From positions 46,029,286 to 46,093,285 of the forward strand of contig NC_077245.1 in assembly GCF_947179165.1 (NCBI RefSeq): DNA of 64,000 nt, written 5' to 3'. The notes beneath the pieces were generated by a model, which was given only the letters and a program-made list of their open reading frames with translations, was not told the DNA's origin and searched no databases. Shown here one piece after another: positions 47,481 through 59,806 of this stretch. The translations under genes and the position numbers were made by a program. This stretch comes from Solanum dulcamara. Its lineage: Eukaryota; Streptophyta; Magnoliopsida; Solanales; Solanaceae. The number at the start of each line of letters is the position of its first letter. Position 1 is the stretch's first letter.

Positions 47481-50400
47481 TCTAAGAGACCAAAATTGGG
47501 AAAGTCGTGAAATGACGATCAAAATGTGATTTTCTAGAAAAACTCAGCCTTTGGCAATAGGTGATGACCACGAAGGCTATCATGAGTCGTGTTCCTCACC
47601 ACGGGTTGATGTTTAGATCTCTAACTTTGTAAGAATGGGTGCACCATAAGGACCACGGTCCATGGTAAGCAACACCAGCCTTGGTGAACAGAAAGAGTCA
47701 TGGTGCCCTCCCTAGTAACCCTACCTTGAGACCCACAAATTTGTACTCAAAGTTTGGGACCACGTCCTAACCACTATGGGTTGTATTAGACTTCACAGAC
47801 TCTGATGGGTTATGTGGTGGGAAAGGCCTCTTTTTTAAAGTTGTAATACATCCCTATGATGGGTACCAATGCCCGTATTCACCTTCACGGGCCTTGGTGA
47901 TGGTCCATCTTGAGTTGTGGATTTACCTTTAAGTTGGGGTTATTTTGGTCATTTCCCCATATTTCATGTAGCACCCCCTTTGGGAGGATGCCACTTACGA
48001 GACAAAAGGTAGTTTTACTTTTTTTTTTTAAATCACAAATAGTCAACATCGTTGCGGGTTCATAAAACGCACAAAACTTGAATCAGTAGTTATTACAAAA
48101 CTATTATCCTCCTTTGTGCAAAATGACAATACAACATATAACGCAGTACAGGCATGACTTGAGTTAAAAGCACACTCCAAAATAGCAAAACTAGTCACCC
48201 TGTTCAAGTTACAAGCATATAGTTTTGTTTTCACAAGCCATATGTATCATGTACAAGTCCTCCAAAAAATTTACAAAAACTAGATGCATATGCAGATGTG
48301 ATCTTCACAAGGCTCCAAAAAGTCTACTCCAAATGGACATCTTCATACCTCATCCCGCATATTACCTGCGATAGAAAACAACTATAGCTAAGCATAAAGC
48401 TTAGCGGTGTAAAAACTTTGGGCTTGGAGCCATTAAATTGTTCAACTCCCTGGTTCATCGTAGGTGGATCAATAAGGTAAAAGTAAGCCCAAGTGAACAA
48501 GTATATCAAAGTATCAAATACAAACCTTGAAGAGTTTCAAAATCAATATCAATATTCGAAGGCTCAAGTATCAAGGAACTTATAATTTAATTCGAAAAAG
48601 TTGTCAAATAATCAATTTTGCCCAATAGGTACTTCATGCCTTCACACTAAGCAAAATCAATATCAAGATGGACCGAAGCCCCGAAATAAAGAAGGACTGC
48701 AGGCCATATCAAGAAGGGTCATCACCCAATATCAAGAGAATCAAGAACCATGTTGAAAGTGGCTTTCCACTCATATTCGAGAATGGAAGAAACTCCATCG
48801 TCAAGATAAAATGTAAATCCAAAGTTAAGATGGGAAAGATTTGAATTGAGAGGCATGCCAATATCGATGACAAGTCACTATAAATAGAAAGACAAAGTCC
48901 CATCAAGAATACAAAATGATCAAGCAATTCGTACAAGTGGGCGGTTTAGTGAAAGTTTTACAATACTTGAGATAATAGTCATACCAAAATACAAAATAAG
49001 GAGCAAGGAAACAACCCATCAAAATACTACAAATTTCAGAAAATAAAATATTTTAAGTTCAAGTTTATATACAAACCTTGGTGTTTTAGCATACAACAGG
49101 TTCTACCACAACTCGAGGAGCTCAATTCCTCTCCGCCATAGACCAACCAAAATTCACTTTGTCAAACAGTTTCTCTTAACTTGTATAAGCACATATACAC
49201 CTTAAATACACAATCAAATATCTACTTAAGTTTAAGAGTCTCATCATATCGAAACTAAACATGAAATTAATAAAAATCAGCCCAAACTATTCAAACTGCA
49301 ACTCTGGACAGCCTACTGTCTTGTATTGTTGCTCAGTTTTGAAGGGGTAAATGGGGGAAATAGGCTTTGTGGCCTCAATGAAAGTTATATACATGTGTCT
49401 TAGGGTCGCATTCAATTTTGAATCACCCCTATAGCAATTCTATACAAAATATATGCCCAAAATACCAATAGTTGTCCATGTAGAATTTCCAAAAAAAAAT
49501 CTGGGCAGCAGTTCCCCTATACTTCATCACCCTTTTTTGAGCAGCTAAAAGCAAAAATGGATTTCCAAGACTAAATGAAAGTTATATCTCTATGAAATAT
49601 TTTTCCAAAACATCTTGAATCACTTGAAACGAAGCTTTACACAAGTAGTTATACTAATTTTACTAACATGAGTCATATCCAAAAATTAGTTTGCTACCAA
49701 GAACAAGAACCTCCTCACTGCCCCAACTATAAATTCTACGTTGTTAAACACCGCTACTTAACCGAAGAATACTTTAGACAATTAATTGATGAAACGAAAT
49801 CGGAGGGCTTAACTTATATATATATGCTTCCTTAAGGTGTGACACATGGCATCTCCTAGGGGTGATACGTGTCCAGCCCCTAGGGCTCCACCTCATCCAT
49901 GCACCCAATCCAAAGCTTCCACATGGCAGCGTGGGGTCAACCCCAAGTAGGTGTGTCACCTACTTGTTTCAAGTAGGTGCTATGCCTCCTTTTTCTTCTT
50001 CCATGGGTTCGTAATCTCGTCTCACTTTAAGATCCTATGTAATCCTTGCTACTTAAGCTCTGTACTCAAATAGCTTTTTTATGTAAGACATCCCAATCAA
50101 TAGCTTACATAGAACTTCATAGATAACGTGGATCACCTAGCAATCCTTTAGAAAAATCATAAAAAGAAAATTGGGGTGTTACATTTCATTAATGAATCTG
50201 GATGGTTTTGGGACTAGATTATTACTATTAACTAACCTATCCCTTAACCCTCTCATTTTGACATAATTCCCAAAATCAGAAAAGTTTCTCTCCTGAGTTT
50301 TCTCTCACGAGTCTTCTTTTTTCTCAAGCAATTCAAAGGATTTCTTTAGGGTCAAGCTTCCATTCTCTTAAATTTAGGGATCCAAAGGTAAAGGTATGTG

Positions 50401-51859
50401 GGACTTCATCCATGGGTACCTTTCACCCATAGAATCCCAAAGATTTCTTCTGAAATTCTATTATATTTCTTCAATTAAAAGCTTTAGTTTTATGATCATC
50501 TTTGTGTCTTCTCAATTATGATATACATCAATGCTATTAGTCTAATTATACATAATTCACATCATATTGCAAGATTTCAAGTTGAATTTCAATAATCCAT
50601 TCTATGTGCTAGTTTCAAGTATGATTTATGAGATATGATCATGAATTTTAAGTTATTTCAATAAAATCTTTAAGAATGAGTTTAAGGATGATTTATGCAA
50701 TTATGTTTATGACTGATGATTCTATGATGTTTCAAGCAATTTTGTGATCGGGAAAGTTAAGTCCCTAAAGATGTTTTATGTATAAACATATGTGATGATG
50801 GAAGACCTACACCCACATTACATGAGTTATATGATAGATGAGCTTATCCTATGAGTTCACTATGATGATGCTAGATGAGCTATTCTTATGTTATGTATCT
50901 ATTATTATCATTTTCTATGATGTTTATGATCATATGTTATGAGAGTTCTGTTGGGACAATGACTAAGTACTGTGAGGATTATTAGGTGGGGTTTGGTCCA
51001 GTAACCAAAGGTTTGGTACCTAAGAGAATCCTAGAAGCAACCATTACTCTTAAATTACGCTGCCCATGTAGGTTCAAAGATGCCAATATGATACAACTAG
51101 TGGATCCACATAGCAAAGTTAAAAGAGTTACTTAAAGGAGTATGCCCTGGCAAGGTTGCCTCCCCCTTCTTAGTATGGGGAGTCATCAAATTCCTTGTAT
51201 TAGCTCGCATGGTCTTATATGTTGGTTAAAGTTCCTATCCCACAAAAGTTTCAATTGAGTTATTTCTTATGATAATAATGAGATTTTGTTGCATTGACCA
51301 ATGAGATAAATGTTTCAATATTTTCATGACTTTACTCATGTTTTAAATATTTTGGCCTTGAATCCCATTTGTTTGTATCCTACCTTTGTTGTTCATGCAT
51401 CTTTTCACATACTTAGTGCATTATATCTACTAACACATATTTGTTTCCTTTATTGTATCATAATGTAGGGTTCGACGATCACGCTCATCCTCCTCCCTCT
51501 CGTGGATAGTGCTTGCTATTGGCTTACTATCGGTGAGTCCTCAAAGTTCAAGGACATTTAACTTATTTTATATTTGACAATTGTTACTTTATTACTCATA
51601 TGTTGTCTATTTGGGTGAGCTAGGAGAGTGTCTTATGCCCCCATCGAGTTAGTAGAGGCATGTTAGATGGTAAAAGGCTATGTTGTCATTTTTCTCATTT
51701 TGAGACTTATGCTTTTATTGAGTTAAGCATACCCTTTGATCGTGTTATTCCCACATTAACCTTATTGATGCTCATGAATGTTATACTAAGAGTCTTGGTT
51801 GGGGTCATTCCTAATTCTAATTATCGTGTTATAACTAAGCCCTACGTCATATCATAACA
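47481..51859 (+). repeat. 5' LTR of element C, split by a nested solo LTR
   Basis: It starts TCTAAGAGACC (canonical TGTAAGACCCC in the 3' LTR) and ends CATATCATAACA just before the primer-binding site. Net length after removing the nested element is about 2157 bp. It contains repeated CCACGA/CACGGGT/CCTTGGTGATGG words in its first 460 bp and AT-rich text later. No coding region; the 65-codon frame at 51660 is not a gene. Confidence 0.8.
47967..50183 (-). repeat. Family E solo LTR with exact target duplication
   Basis: Ends are TGTAGCACCCC (47967) and GGGGTGTTACA (50183), inverted termini of one LTR. The flanks are TTTCA at 47962-47966 and TTTCA at 50184-50188. Length 2217 bp. Removing it restores continuity with the 3' LTR of C around ATTTCATTAATGAATCTGG. 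A TATA-like run lies at 49814-49825 with CACATG/ACGTGTC words beside it at 49840-49925. No internal retrotransposon sequence, hence solo. Confidence 0.9.
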
Positions 51860-51863
51860 AACA

Positions 51864-51875
51864 TTGTATCAGAGG
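51864..51875 (+). other. Probable primer-binding site (initiator tRNA-Met type)
   Basis: TTGTATCAGAGG follows the end of the 5' LTR after five bases. It matches the usual plant gypsy text TGGTATCAGAGC, complementary to the 3' end of initiator tRNA-Met, with two changes. Confidence 0.65.
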
Positions 51876-52059
51876 ATAAGGTTCTAGTGTCCTAGATATT
51901 CTAATATGCCATGTCAAGGAGAGTCTTTTTGATAGATGTGAAGAGTGTTACACCTATGAATAGGAGGATATAAGGCATATAAGGAAACACTTCACTTCTT
52001 TGATGATCTTATCATGTAGGTTTCCTCTTCTAACACTTTCCCTTTGTGATTATAGAATC

Positions 52060-55000
52060 ATGCCTCTACGAAGAGCTCCCATTCGAAGTAATGTTAAAGA
52101 GGATCCACAAGCTCCAAATGCTCTTTTGACTGAACAACTGACTAAGGCAGAGTTCTGAGCCATTTTAAAGATGTTAGCCCAAGTCGTGACTACTCAGATG
52201 AACTAAGGAGTAGTTGTTTCTCATAATGTATCTACTCCGGCTTCAAGGGTAAAGACTTTACAAGAATGAACCCTCTCGATTTGCATGGATAGGTTGATAA
52301 GGATCCCCAAGACATTGTCCATGAATTATACAAGATTGTTGAAGTTATCTTAGTGTCTTCGAAGTAAAAGAAAAAATTGGAAGCCTACCAACTCAGAGGT
52401 GTCTCTCAAGTGTGGCACAACTAATGAAAAGGCAAAAGGGTTAAAAAGAGTCCCATAGGTTGGAAAAAGTTTAAAGTTGCATTTCTTAACCACTTTTTTC
52501 CACTTTAGTTAAGGGAGGCTAAGGTTTGAAATTTATTAACATCAAGCAAGGAACCATGAGTGTAAGGGAGTGTGACCTCAAGTTCATAAATTTATCTAAG
52601 TATGCTCTATCCTTAGTAACTGACTCTCATGCCGGAATGAGCAAGTTTATTTTGGGAGTGTGGGACTTGGTTATGAAAGAATGTTGAATGGCTATTCTCA
52701 TCAAGAGATGGACATCCCTAGGATCATGAATTATGTTGAGCAAATTGAAGGAGAGATACTTAAGGAGAGGAATGTAAGGGAGTCCAAGAGAGCTCGGTTT
52801 GAAGGTGGGTTTTCTCACAACAAATTCGGTGGTGGTAATGGTCATTTTTGACAAGGTAAAAAGTTTCAAGGCCAAGGTGTTTCAAATACTCTGGATCCAA
52901 AATTTGAGAATGATAAGGTGCCAAATCCTAAGGCACAAGGTGGAGCTCTAGGTGGTCAAGTCATCCATCTATGTAAGAAGTGTGGGAAAAACTATAAGGG
53001 AGAGTGTTTAGTGGGCTTGTATATTTTCTACAAGTTTGGAAAGTCGGGTCATCATACAAAAGAGTGTAGGAGTGGGGCTAGACCCTAGGTTCAGACTCAG
53101 GCTAAAATCGGCCGAATAAGCATGCTACTACTTCGGGTGGCGGTTAGCGCCAAACATATGCCTTCAAAAAACTTGTCAGGAGTTAGAGGATTCCCCCGAT
53201 GTTGTGATTGGTATGTTGCAAGTCATTGACTTTGATTTTTATGTATTATTAGATCCTGGTGCTACTCTATCATTTTTTAGTCCCAAGATATTTCTAAAGA
53301 CTTTTTTGTCTATACTCCAATTGGTGATTCAATTGTGGCTAAAAGAGTATAAAAATTATCCTATTTTAGTTTTCCATAAAGTCACTTCCGTTGATCTTGT
53401 AGAGCTTGATATAATCAATTTTGATGTTATCCTTGGCATGGATTAGTTTAATGCATGTTATGCCTCTATATGTTATAGAATCCGTGTGGTTAAGTTTCAA
53501 TTTCATAATGGGCCTATACTAGAATAGTAAGGTAGTAATTTCAGTTGTTAATGAGTTTTCAAAAGTTTTTCCCAATGATCTCCTAAGCATTTCTCTCAAA
53601 AGGGAAATAGACTTTAGTATCACTGTCCTCCCCGATACTCAGCCTATCTCTATTCTTTCTTACCAAATGGCTCTAGCAGAATTGAAAGATTTAAAGGATC
53701 AATTAAAGGACTTGCTAGATAAGGGTTTCATTAGACCTCTCTATGCGGTGCTCTATTCTCTTTGTTAGAATAAAGGATAGTTCTCTCTGCATGTGTATTG
53801 ACTATCGAAAATTGAAAAAGGTCACAATTAAGAATAAGTATCATATTCTAAGGATTGATGACTCATTCAATCAACTTCAAAGAGTATGCTATTTTTAAAG
53901 ATTGATCTTCGATCGGGTTATCATCAACTTCGAGTAAGGGAATGTGATATTCTAAAAATGACTTTTAGAACTTGGTATGATAACTTTGAATTCTTCATTA
54001 TGTATTTTGGACTAACAAATGCCCATGCAACTTCTATGGATTTGATGAATAGGGTGTTCAAACAATACTTGGATATGTTTGTTATTGTGTTTATTGATGA
54101 TATTTTTATCTACTCTCGGGGTGAGGAAGGGCATGCTGATCATTTGAGGATTCTGTTTCAAATTCTCAAAGATCGTCAATTTTATACAAAGTTTGGTTAG
54201 TGTGAATTTTTGTTAAGGTCAGTTGCGTTCCTCGATCATATTATTTTTAAAGAAGGAATTATGATTGATTCCAATAAGACTGAGGCGGTTAAGAATTGGC
54301 CTAGACTATTGACTACTTTTGATATTCGGAGTTTCTTGGGCTTGGCATATTATTATAGAGGGTTTGTGGAAGGTTTCTCTTTGACTCAAAAGAAGGTAAA
54401 GTTCTAATGGTCTGAGGCATGTGAGAAAATCTTCCAAGAGTTAAAGGATAGGCTTACTTCCACTCCAGTGTTGACATTACCAGAAGTTTCCAATGGGTTC
54501 ATTGTTTATTATGATGCTTTACGATTTGGTCTTGGTTGTGTTCTAATGCAAAAAGGTAAAGTGATAGTTTACGCTTCAAGGAAACACAAGTCGCATAAGA
54601 AGAATTACCCAACTCATGATTTGGAGTTGGCGGCGATGGTATTTTCTTTGAAGTTATGGAGACACTATGTCTATGGTGTCCATGTGGATGTTTTCACCCA
54701 CCACAAGAGTTTGTAAGATGTGTTCACTCAAAAGGGCTGAATCTTCGACAAAGGAGATGGCTTGAATTATTGAAAAATTATGATATGAGTGTGTTATACC
54801 ATTCGGGTAAGGCAAATATGGTTACCGATGAAAAGAAAAGAGAGCTAGTGTTGAATATGCATAGATTAGCCCATTTGGGAGTTCGACTGGTTGATTTCAA
54901 GGATGGTGGTGTTATTGTACAAAAAGGTTCCGAATTATCTCTATTGGCAGATGTTAAAGGGTTTAGGGTTTAGGGTAGAAAAAAATATAGTGATACCGCT

Positions 55001-56400
55001 TTAGTCAAATTGAATAAAGTGATTGCAGAAAAATCCATTGAGGCTTTCTCCCAAGTGGGACATGGTGTTTTGAGATATCAAAGTAGATTGTGTGTTCTAA
55101 ATATTGATGGCTTGAAACATATGATATTTTCCGAAGTTCATAGTTCACGGTATTTTATATATCCCTATTCCACAAAGATTTATAGAAATTTGAGGGAAGT
55201 ATATTGGTAGAATGGCATGAAAAGGGATATTGTAGAATTCATGGCTAAGTGTCCTAACTGTCAACAAGTGAAGATCGAGCATAAAAAATTAGGAGGTTTG
55301 GCCCAAGATATTGAGATTTGTACTTGGAAGAGGGAAGACTTGATTATGGACTTCATTACTAGTTTGCCTCATACTCCTAGGCAATATGACTCTATTTGGG
55401 TGATTGATGATCTAATAACTAAGGCAACTCATTTTCTTCCTGTTAAGACTTCATATGCAGCCGAGGACTATGCTAGGTTGTACATTAGACAGTTGGTTAA
55501 GCTTCATGGTGTTCCATTATCTATCATTCCAGATCGAGGTACTCATTTTACATCTCAGTTTTGGAGGTCTCTTCAAAAGGGTTGTGGTACTCCAGTCAAG
55601 CTGAGTACAACTTTTCACCATCAGATGGATGGTCAGGCCGAGCATACTATTTAGACATTAGAGGACATGTTGAGAGAATGTGTTATTGATTTTAAAGGAA
55701 ATTGGGATGATCATTTGCTATTGATAGAATTTTCCTATAATAACTATTATCAATCTAGCATTGAGATTGCTCCATTTAGGCTTTGTATGGTAGGAGGTGG
55801 AAATCCCCTATTTGTTGGTTCAAGGTTGGTGAAGTTGTATTGATAGAACCTGAGTTGTTATTTAAGGATATGGAGAAGGTTAGACTCATTAGAGAAATAT
55901 TGAAACTAACCCAAAGTCGACAAAAGTCATATTCGAATGTGAGAAGAAGAAAACCTAAATTTGACGTTAATAATTGGGTTTACTTAAAAATATCACCTAT
56001 GTAGGGTGTGGTGGGTGTTGGTAAGCAATGGAAGCTAAGTCCCCATTATGTTGGGCCATATCAAATTTTGAAGCAGATTGGTAAGGTGGCTTATGAGTTG
56101 GATTTTCCTTCTGAGTTGGCACCAGTGTATCCTGTGTTTCATGTGTCCTTGTTAAGGATGTTTGTTGGTGATACTAGCTCCATTGTGCCCTTCGACAACA
56201 TTGAGGTTAAATAGAATCTCTCATATGAGGAGGTTCTAGTTGAGATTTTAGACCGGCAAGTTAGAAAGTCAAGGAACAAGAAAATACCTTCAGTTAAAGT
56301 ATTATGGAGGAACCAAGAGGTTCAGGGTGCTAAATGGGAAGTCGAAGCAGATATGAAGTCTCGGTATCCTCAGCTTTTTCTTTCGTGGCTAGTTAAGGTA
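52060..56400 (+). pseudogene. Element C gag-pol remnant
   Basis: Best preserved of the LTR elements. Gag starts at the ATG at 52060 (MPLRRAPIRSNVKED) and includes AYQLRGVSQVW, 52660-52851 (GYSHQEMDIPRIMNYVEQ) and a damaged zinc knuckle near 53000-53080 (GKSGHHTKEC, first Cys lost). Protease 53204-53446 has LLDPGATLSFF. Reverse transcriptase 53560-54400 has LKIDLRSGYHQLRV and an intact FIDDIFIYS box. RNase H 54468-54900; integrase about 55130-55680 with CPNCQQVK and the three acidic positions (WVIDD, IIPDRGTHF, GQAEHTI). C-terminal part 55783-56390 has [16 protein letters not shown] and LVEILDRQVRKSR, a chromodomain-like tail. Stops and frameshifts at many points rule out a functional polyprotein. 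Confidence 0.88.
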
Positions 56401-56617
56401 TTTAGTTCCTTCATGATCAAATCATCCAAATCATGTGTTTCAGTTTTTATCATGGTTTCATAGGCATTCATGTTCATGAAATGAGTTTTAAAGTCATGTT
56501 TTAGCTTGAGATTAATGATTTCATGTTTTATGCATTATTGAAATATTTTTCATTCATGTTGGGCAGCTATATTCCTTTCCTATTCCATTAATTCTATTTT
56601 TTGTCCCATTCAAGGAT

Positions 56618-56640
56618 GAATGTTCCCAAGGGGTAGATAT
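56618..56640 (+). other. Polypurine tract of element C
   Basis: The purine-rich run CCCAAGGGGTAGATAT lies immediately before the TGTAAGACCCC start of the 3' LTR. The same text in weaker form precedes the LTR starts of B (43271) and C2 (14240). Confidence 0.6.
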
Positions 56641-57528
56641 TGTAAGACCCCAAAATTGAGAAAGTTATGAAAAAGATGAATTTCCAGAAAAAATTAGTTT
56701 TTGGCAATAGGTGATGACCACGAAGGACATCACAGGTCTTGTTCCTCACCAAAGTTCATGGTGTGCTGCCATGGTAGAATTGCAGAGTCAGACATTGTAA
56801 AAATCGGTCCACGATAGGGACCACGTGTTGGGGTGCCTTCCGTTGTGAACCTCTCCTGAGACCCTTAGATTTCAACTTCGAGTCTAGGACCACATCCTAA
56901 CCACCATGGGTCGTATTGGCCTTAACAGATCATGATGGGTCTCGTGGTGGGAAAGGACCCTTTTCAGAAGTTGTAGTCAAGCTCCATGATGTGGACCATG
57001 ACCTGTATTGGCCTTCACAAGCCATGGTGATAGTCCGTCCTAAGTGCAGTATTCAGCTTTAAGTTGGAGTTATTTTAGTCAATTCACCATATTTTATTAA
57101 TGAATGTGGACGGTTTTTGGGACTAGATTCTTACCTATTAACTAACCTAAATTCCTTTAACCTCTCATTCTCACATAATTTCCAAAATCACAAAACATTC
57201 TCTCCCAAGTTTCCTCTCAAGAGTCTTCTTCTTCCTCAAGCAATTCAAAGAATTTCTTCAAGGTCAAGCTTCCATTCTCTTAAATTTATGTCTCAAAAGG
57301 TCAAGGGATGTGGGAATTCATCCATGGGTACCTTTCACCCATGAAATCCCAAAGATTTCTTCTCATATTCTATTATGATTTCTTCAATTAAAAGCCCTAG
57401 TTTCATGATCTTTTTGGGGTCTTCTAATTTATGATATACATCAATGGTATTAGACTAATTATGCATAATTCACATCATATTGCATGAATTCAAGTTGAAT
57501 TTCGATGATCCATGATATATGCTAGTTT
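56641..57528 (+). repeat. 3' LTR of element C, first 0.9 kb
   Basis: Alignable with 47481-47966 plus 50184-50620 of the 5' LTR. The match stops exactly at ATGCTAGTTT, where a run of T (57526-57538) marks the 3' end of an inverted LINE. The remaining 1.2-1.3 kb of this LTR must lie beyond the right window edge if C is complete. Confidence 0.85.
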
Positions 57529-57538
57529 TTTTTTTTTT

Positions 57539-59806
57539 GGGGGAGGGGAACAGACCCTACACGAGGCTCCCACCTCTCGTGCACAGTCAGGGGTTGAGCA
57601 GCACCCCCAAGCCTTAACATAAATAAATAAAGTAAAAATACACGGAGGGGGACATAAACCTTACCTCCGATCCTATGTTGGTTCATAAGTCGGCTAACCT
57701 ACTAAGGTCGGCTAACTCATTCCCGTTACAAAAAAAAAAGGCTAACTAAAACTAGAAAGCATTAAACCTATGGGAGGACTCCTCCCGGTACAAGTCGACT
57801 AAGTAAGCATAAATGAGGGAGACTCTCCCCTTCCATGAGAAAAAAACAAGAAAGTAACCTACACTAGTCCTCTTCAACTACGCGATGAATCACATAGTTA
57901 AACTGAAGCAGAACAAGTATACGAAACTTCTATCTCGCATGGGATGAGAAAGTTCTATTCATCTTGCCCTTTTTAGTCTTGTCATACCAAGTAAGTCCAA
58001 ATGGAGAGATGCATCAACTTCAATATCATGATTATAGCAGCTATGGAGGATGAAAAATGGAAGGAAGTGTATCAGTCAGCCGCTTTGGAGCTGTATTAGT
58101 CAGCAGGTTTGGAGATGTTGTGGATTGGAGATCCAGCTGCAATCTAGTAGTAGGTTTAAAGGAGGCTTCAACTTCCTGTTGCCTTTCTAAGCTGTAGTAT
58201 CCTGCAGTAGAAATGCACATTAAGAGGTGCAATTCTGCTGATTCATGCTGCAGTTCTGCAAGCTTCTTGGATGCTGCATGTTGCTGGAGGTGTTGTGTAT
58301 TGAGGCTTGTATCCCCAAATGTTCTCCAGCTACCTGCAACTGCATAAAACCAAGCCAACAAGACCAAAAACAAAGATCCACAAACAGAACTGCTGTGGAT
58401 GGACCAATTGCTGTGGATGTAGCTCCTCATGTTGTTATTATTGTTGAAGCAGTTGTACCTATTGCACCATGCTTTTGCTGTTGTATATTGCAACCTGTAG
58501 GAGAAGTAGCCTTGGTTTGAGTGTTTAACTGATGGAGCCTTGCCTTTTGGAAGGTTCCATTGCTGCTGTATTATGTGTCTGCACTCCAATAAATAAACAA
58601 ACAAGGAGTTCCAAGTAGCTTGGATGTAATGGTGTTGATGCAGGTAATAAAGGATGGAATCTGGCATGGTTGGATTGTTGGTGAAGGCTGGTGATGCTCC
58701 TGCATCTCTAGAATTTGTCTCCCTTTGATTGGATCTCTGTATACCTACACAAACAAGTAGCCAAAGAACCAAACGAATGTGGGGGGAGTATAGTCTGCTG
58801 CAAACCTGTAGCCAGCTTCCTGGTGCCTCCATAGTGGAAATGCTCAGTTGTTTGTTGTTGCAAGTTACCTTCAGGAGAAGACCTTTCCTTATGATCAGTT
58901 CCTTAGAGCACCTGCACATACAAACAAACACAAAGCAAGGAAAGGAACAGACCTCAAATAGTGCTTTGGAGCTTGTTAGCTTTAAATCGGCTAACTTTTT
59001 CAAGGCCGCTCGACTAATGTCTCCAATTATCCGATTGAGGTGAAACTTCTTGGGCTTTGCAATTACTATATTTTCTGTATTCCTGCAACATTTGGGGATT
59101 TTTGTACAAGATGGAGACTCCAAGTTGTGAAGTGCATCAGTTGGAGACTTAAGTCGACTAACTTTTTCAAGGTCGCTCGACTAACGTCTCCAATTATCCG
59201 TTGGAGGTGAAACTTCTTGGGATTTGAAAATACTGTATTTTCTGTATTCTTGCAACATTTGGAGGTCATTTGGACAGGCTGGAGGCTCCAAGTTGTGAAA
59301 TGCTCCATTTGGGGACTTAAGTCTGATAACTTTTTCAAGGTCGCTCGACTAACGTCTCCAATTATCCATTTGAGTTAAAACTCCATGGGATCTTCAGGAA
59401 ATGTATTTTCAGTAATTCTGCACAATATGGAGGCATTTTGGTGATGCCTGATGTATTTGTTAAGTACTGCTGGTTGCTTTTGGTCTCTGGTACTGCTGTT
59501 AGAGAGCTGCTGTTGTTTATCAATTGGAGTCACTGCTGCTTTTGTAATGTGGCTTATGCAAAGTCTGCTAACATTTGAATTCCTATACTTGTTAAGCCAA
59601 GAAGGAAGAGAAGACAAAATACAAACTATTCTACTCCTTACCTCTAAGGTTAGACTGGTTATTCTAAGAAAATAATAAAGATAGTAATAAGGAAGGGAGA
59701 TTTTCCTTTTGCCAGGAGTTCTAACTGTGAGATCTTCAAGGTATTTATAGCTATGCATAGAAAAAACCATGTTGAAGTTTGAGTTAGAACCAAAAAATGG
59801 AATGAG
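57539..59806 (-). other. Unusually long LINE 3' region
   Basis: About 2.27 kb between the ORF2 stop and the poly(A) run. Plant L1-like 3' UTRs are usually a few hundred bases. It contains the 167-bp repeat array and, nearer the tail, GC-rich text (CCCCTTCC, GGAGGGG, CTCGTGCACAG) at 57540-57860. It also holds a 360-codon open frame (59123-58041) in a register different from ORF2, with no domain I recognise. Its repeated hydrophobic stretches (FVFVCMC, LVLWLLVCVG, SLFVYLLEC) follow the repeat period, so it is probably a by-product of the repeats rather than a gene. Confidence 0.6.
58579..59450 (-). repeat. Tandem array of about 167-bp units
   Basis: The three conserved units start with (C/G)TAACTTTTTCAAGG at 58991, 59158 and about 59326 (spacing 167 and 168). 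Each continues CTCGACTAA(T/C)GTCTCCAATTATCC. The CTGCA-containing word that ends TTCTGTATT(C)CTGCA recurs at 59082, 59249 and 59417. The same word followed by AAACAAAC-rich text recurs at about 58579, 58745 and 58912, extending the period over three more, much more diverged units. Unit length near 168 is a multiple of three. Confidence 0.7.

Larger units (their letters stand above)
47481..57528 (+). mobile_element. Ty3/gypsy chromovirus C, with insertions in both LTRs
   Basis: 5' LTR 47481-51859 (contains a solo LTR), primer-binding site, gag-pol remnant 52060-56400, polypurine tract, and the beginning of the 3' LTR at 56641-57528, where a LINE interrupts it. The LTR copies match over their first 880 bp with many differences, so the element is old. 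The left flank CCTA/CCCTA (47476-47480) should recur after the end of the 3' LTR beyond this window. Confidence 0.85.

Noticed and set aside
58245..59043. Plus-strand open frames of 91 and 104 codons
   Set aside because: Opposite strand of the LINE 3' repeat region; no domain, and they reflect the low stop density of the repeats.
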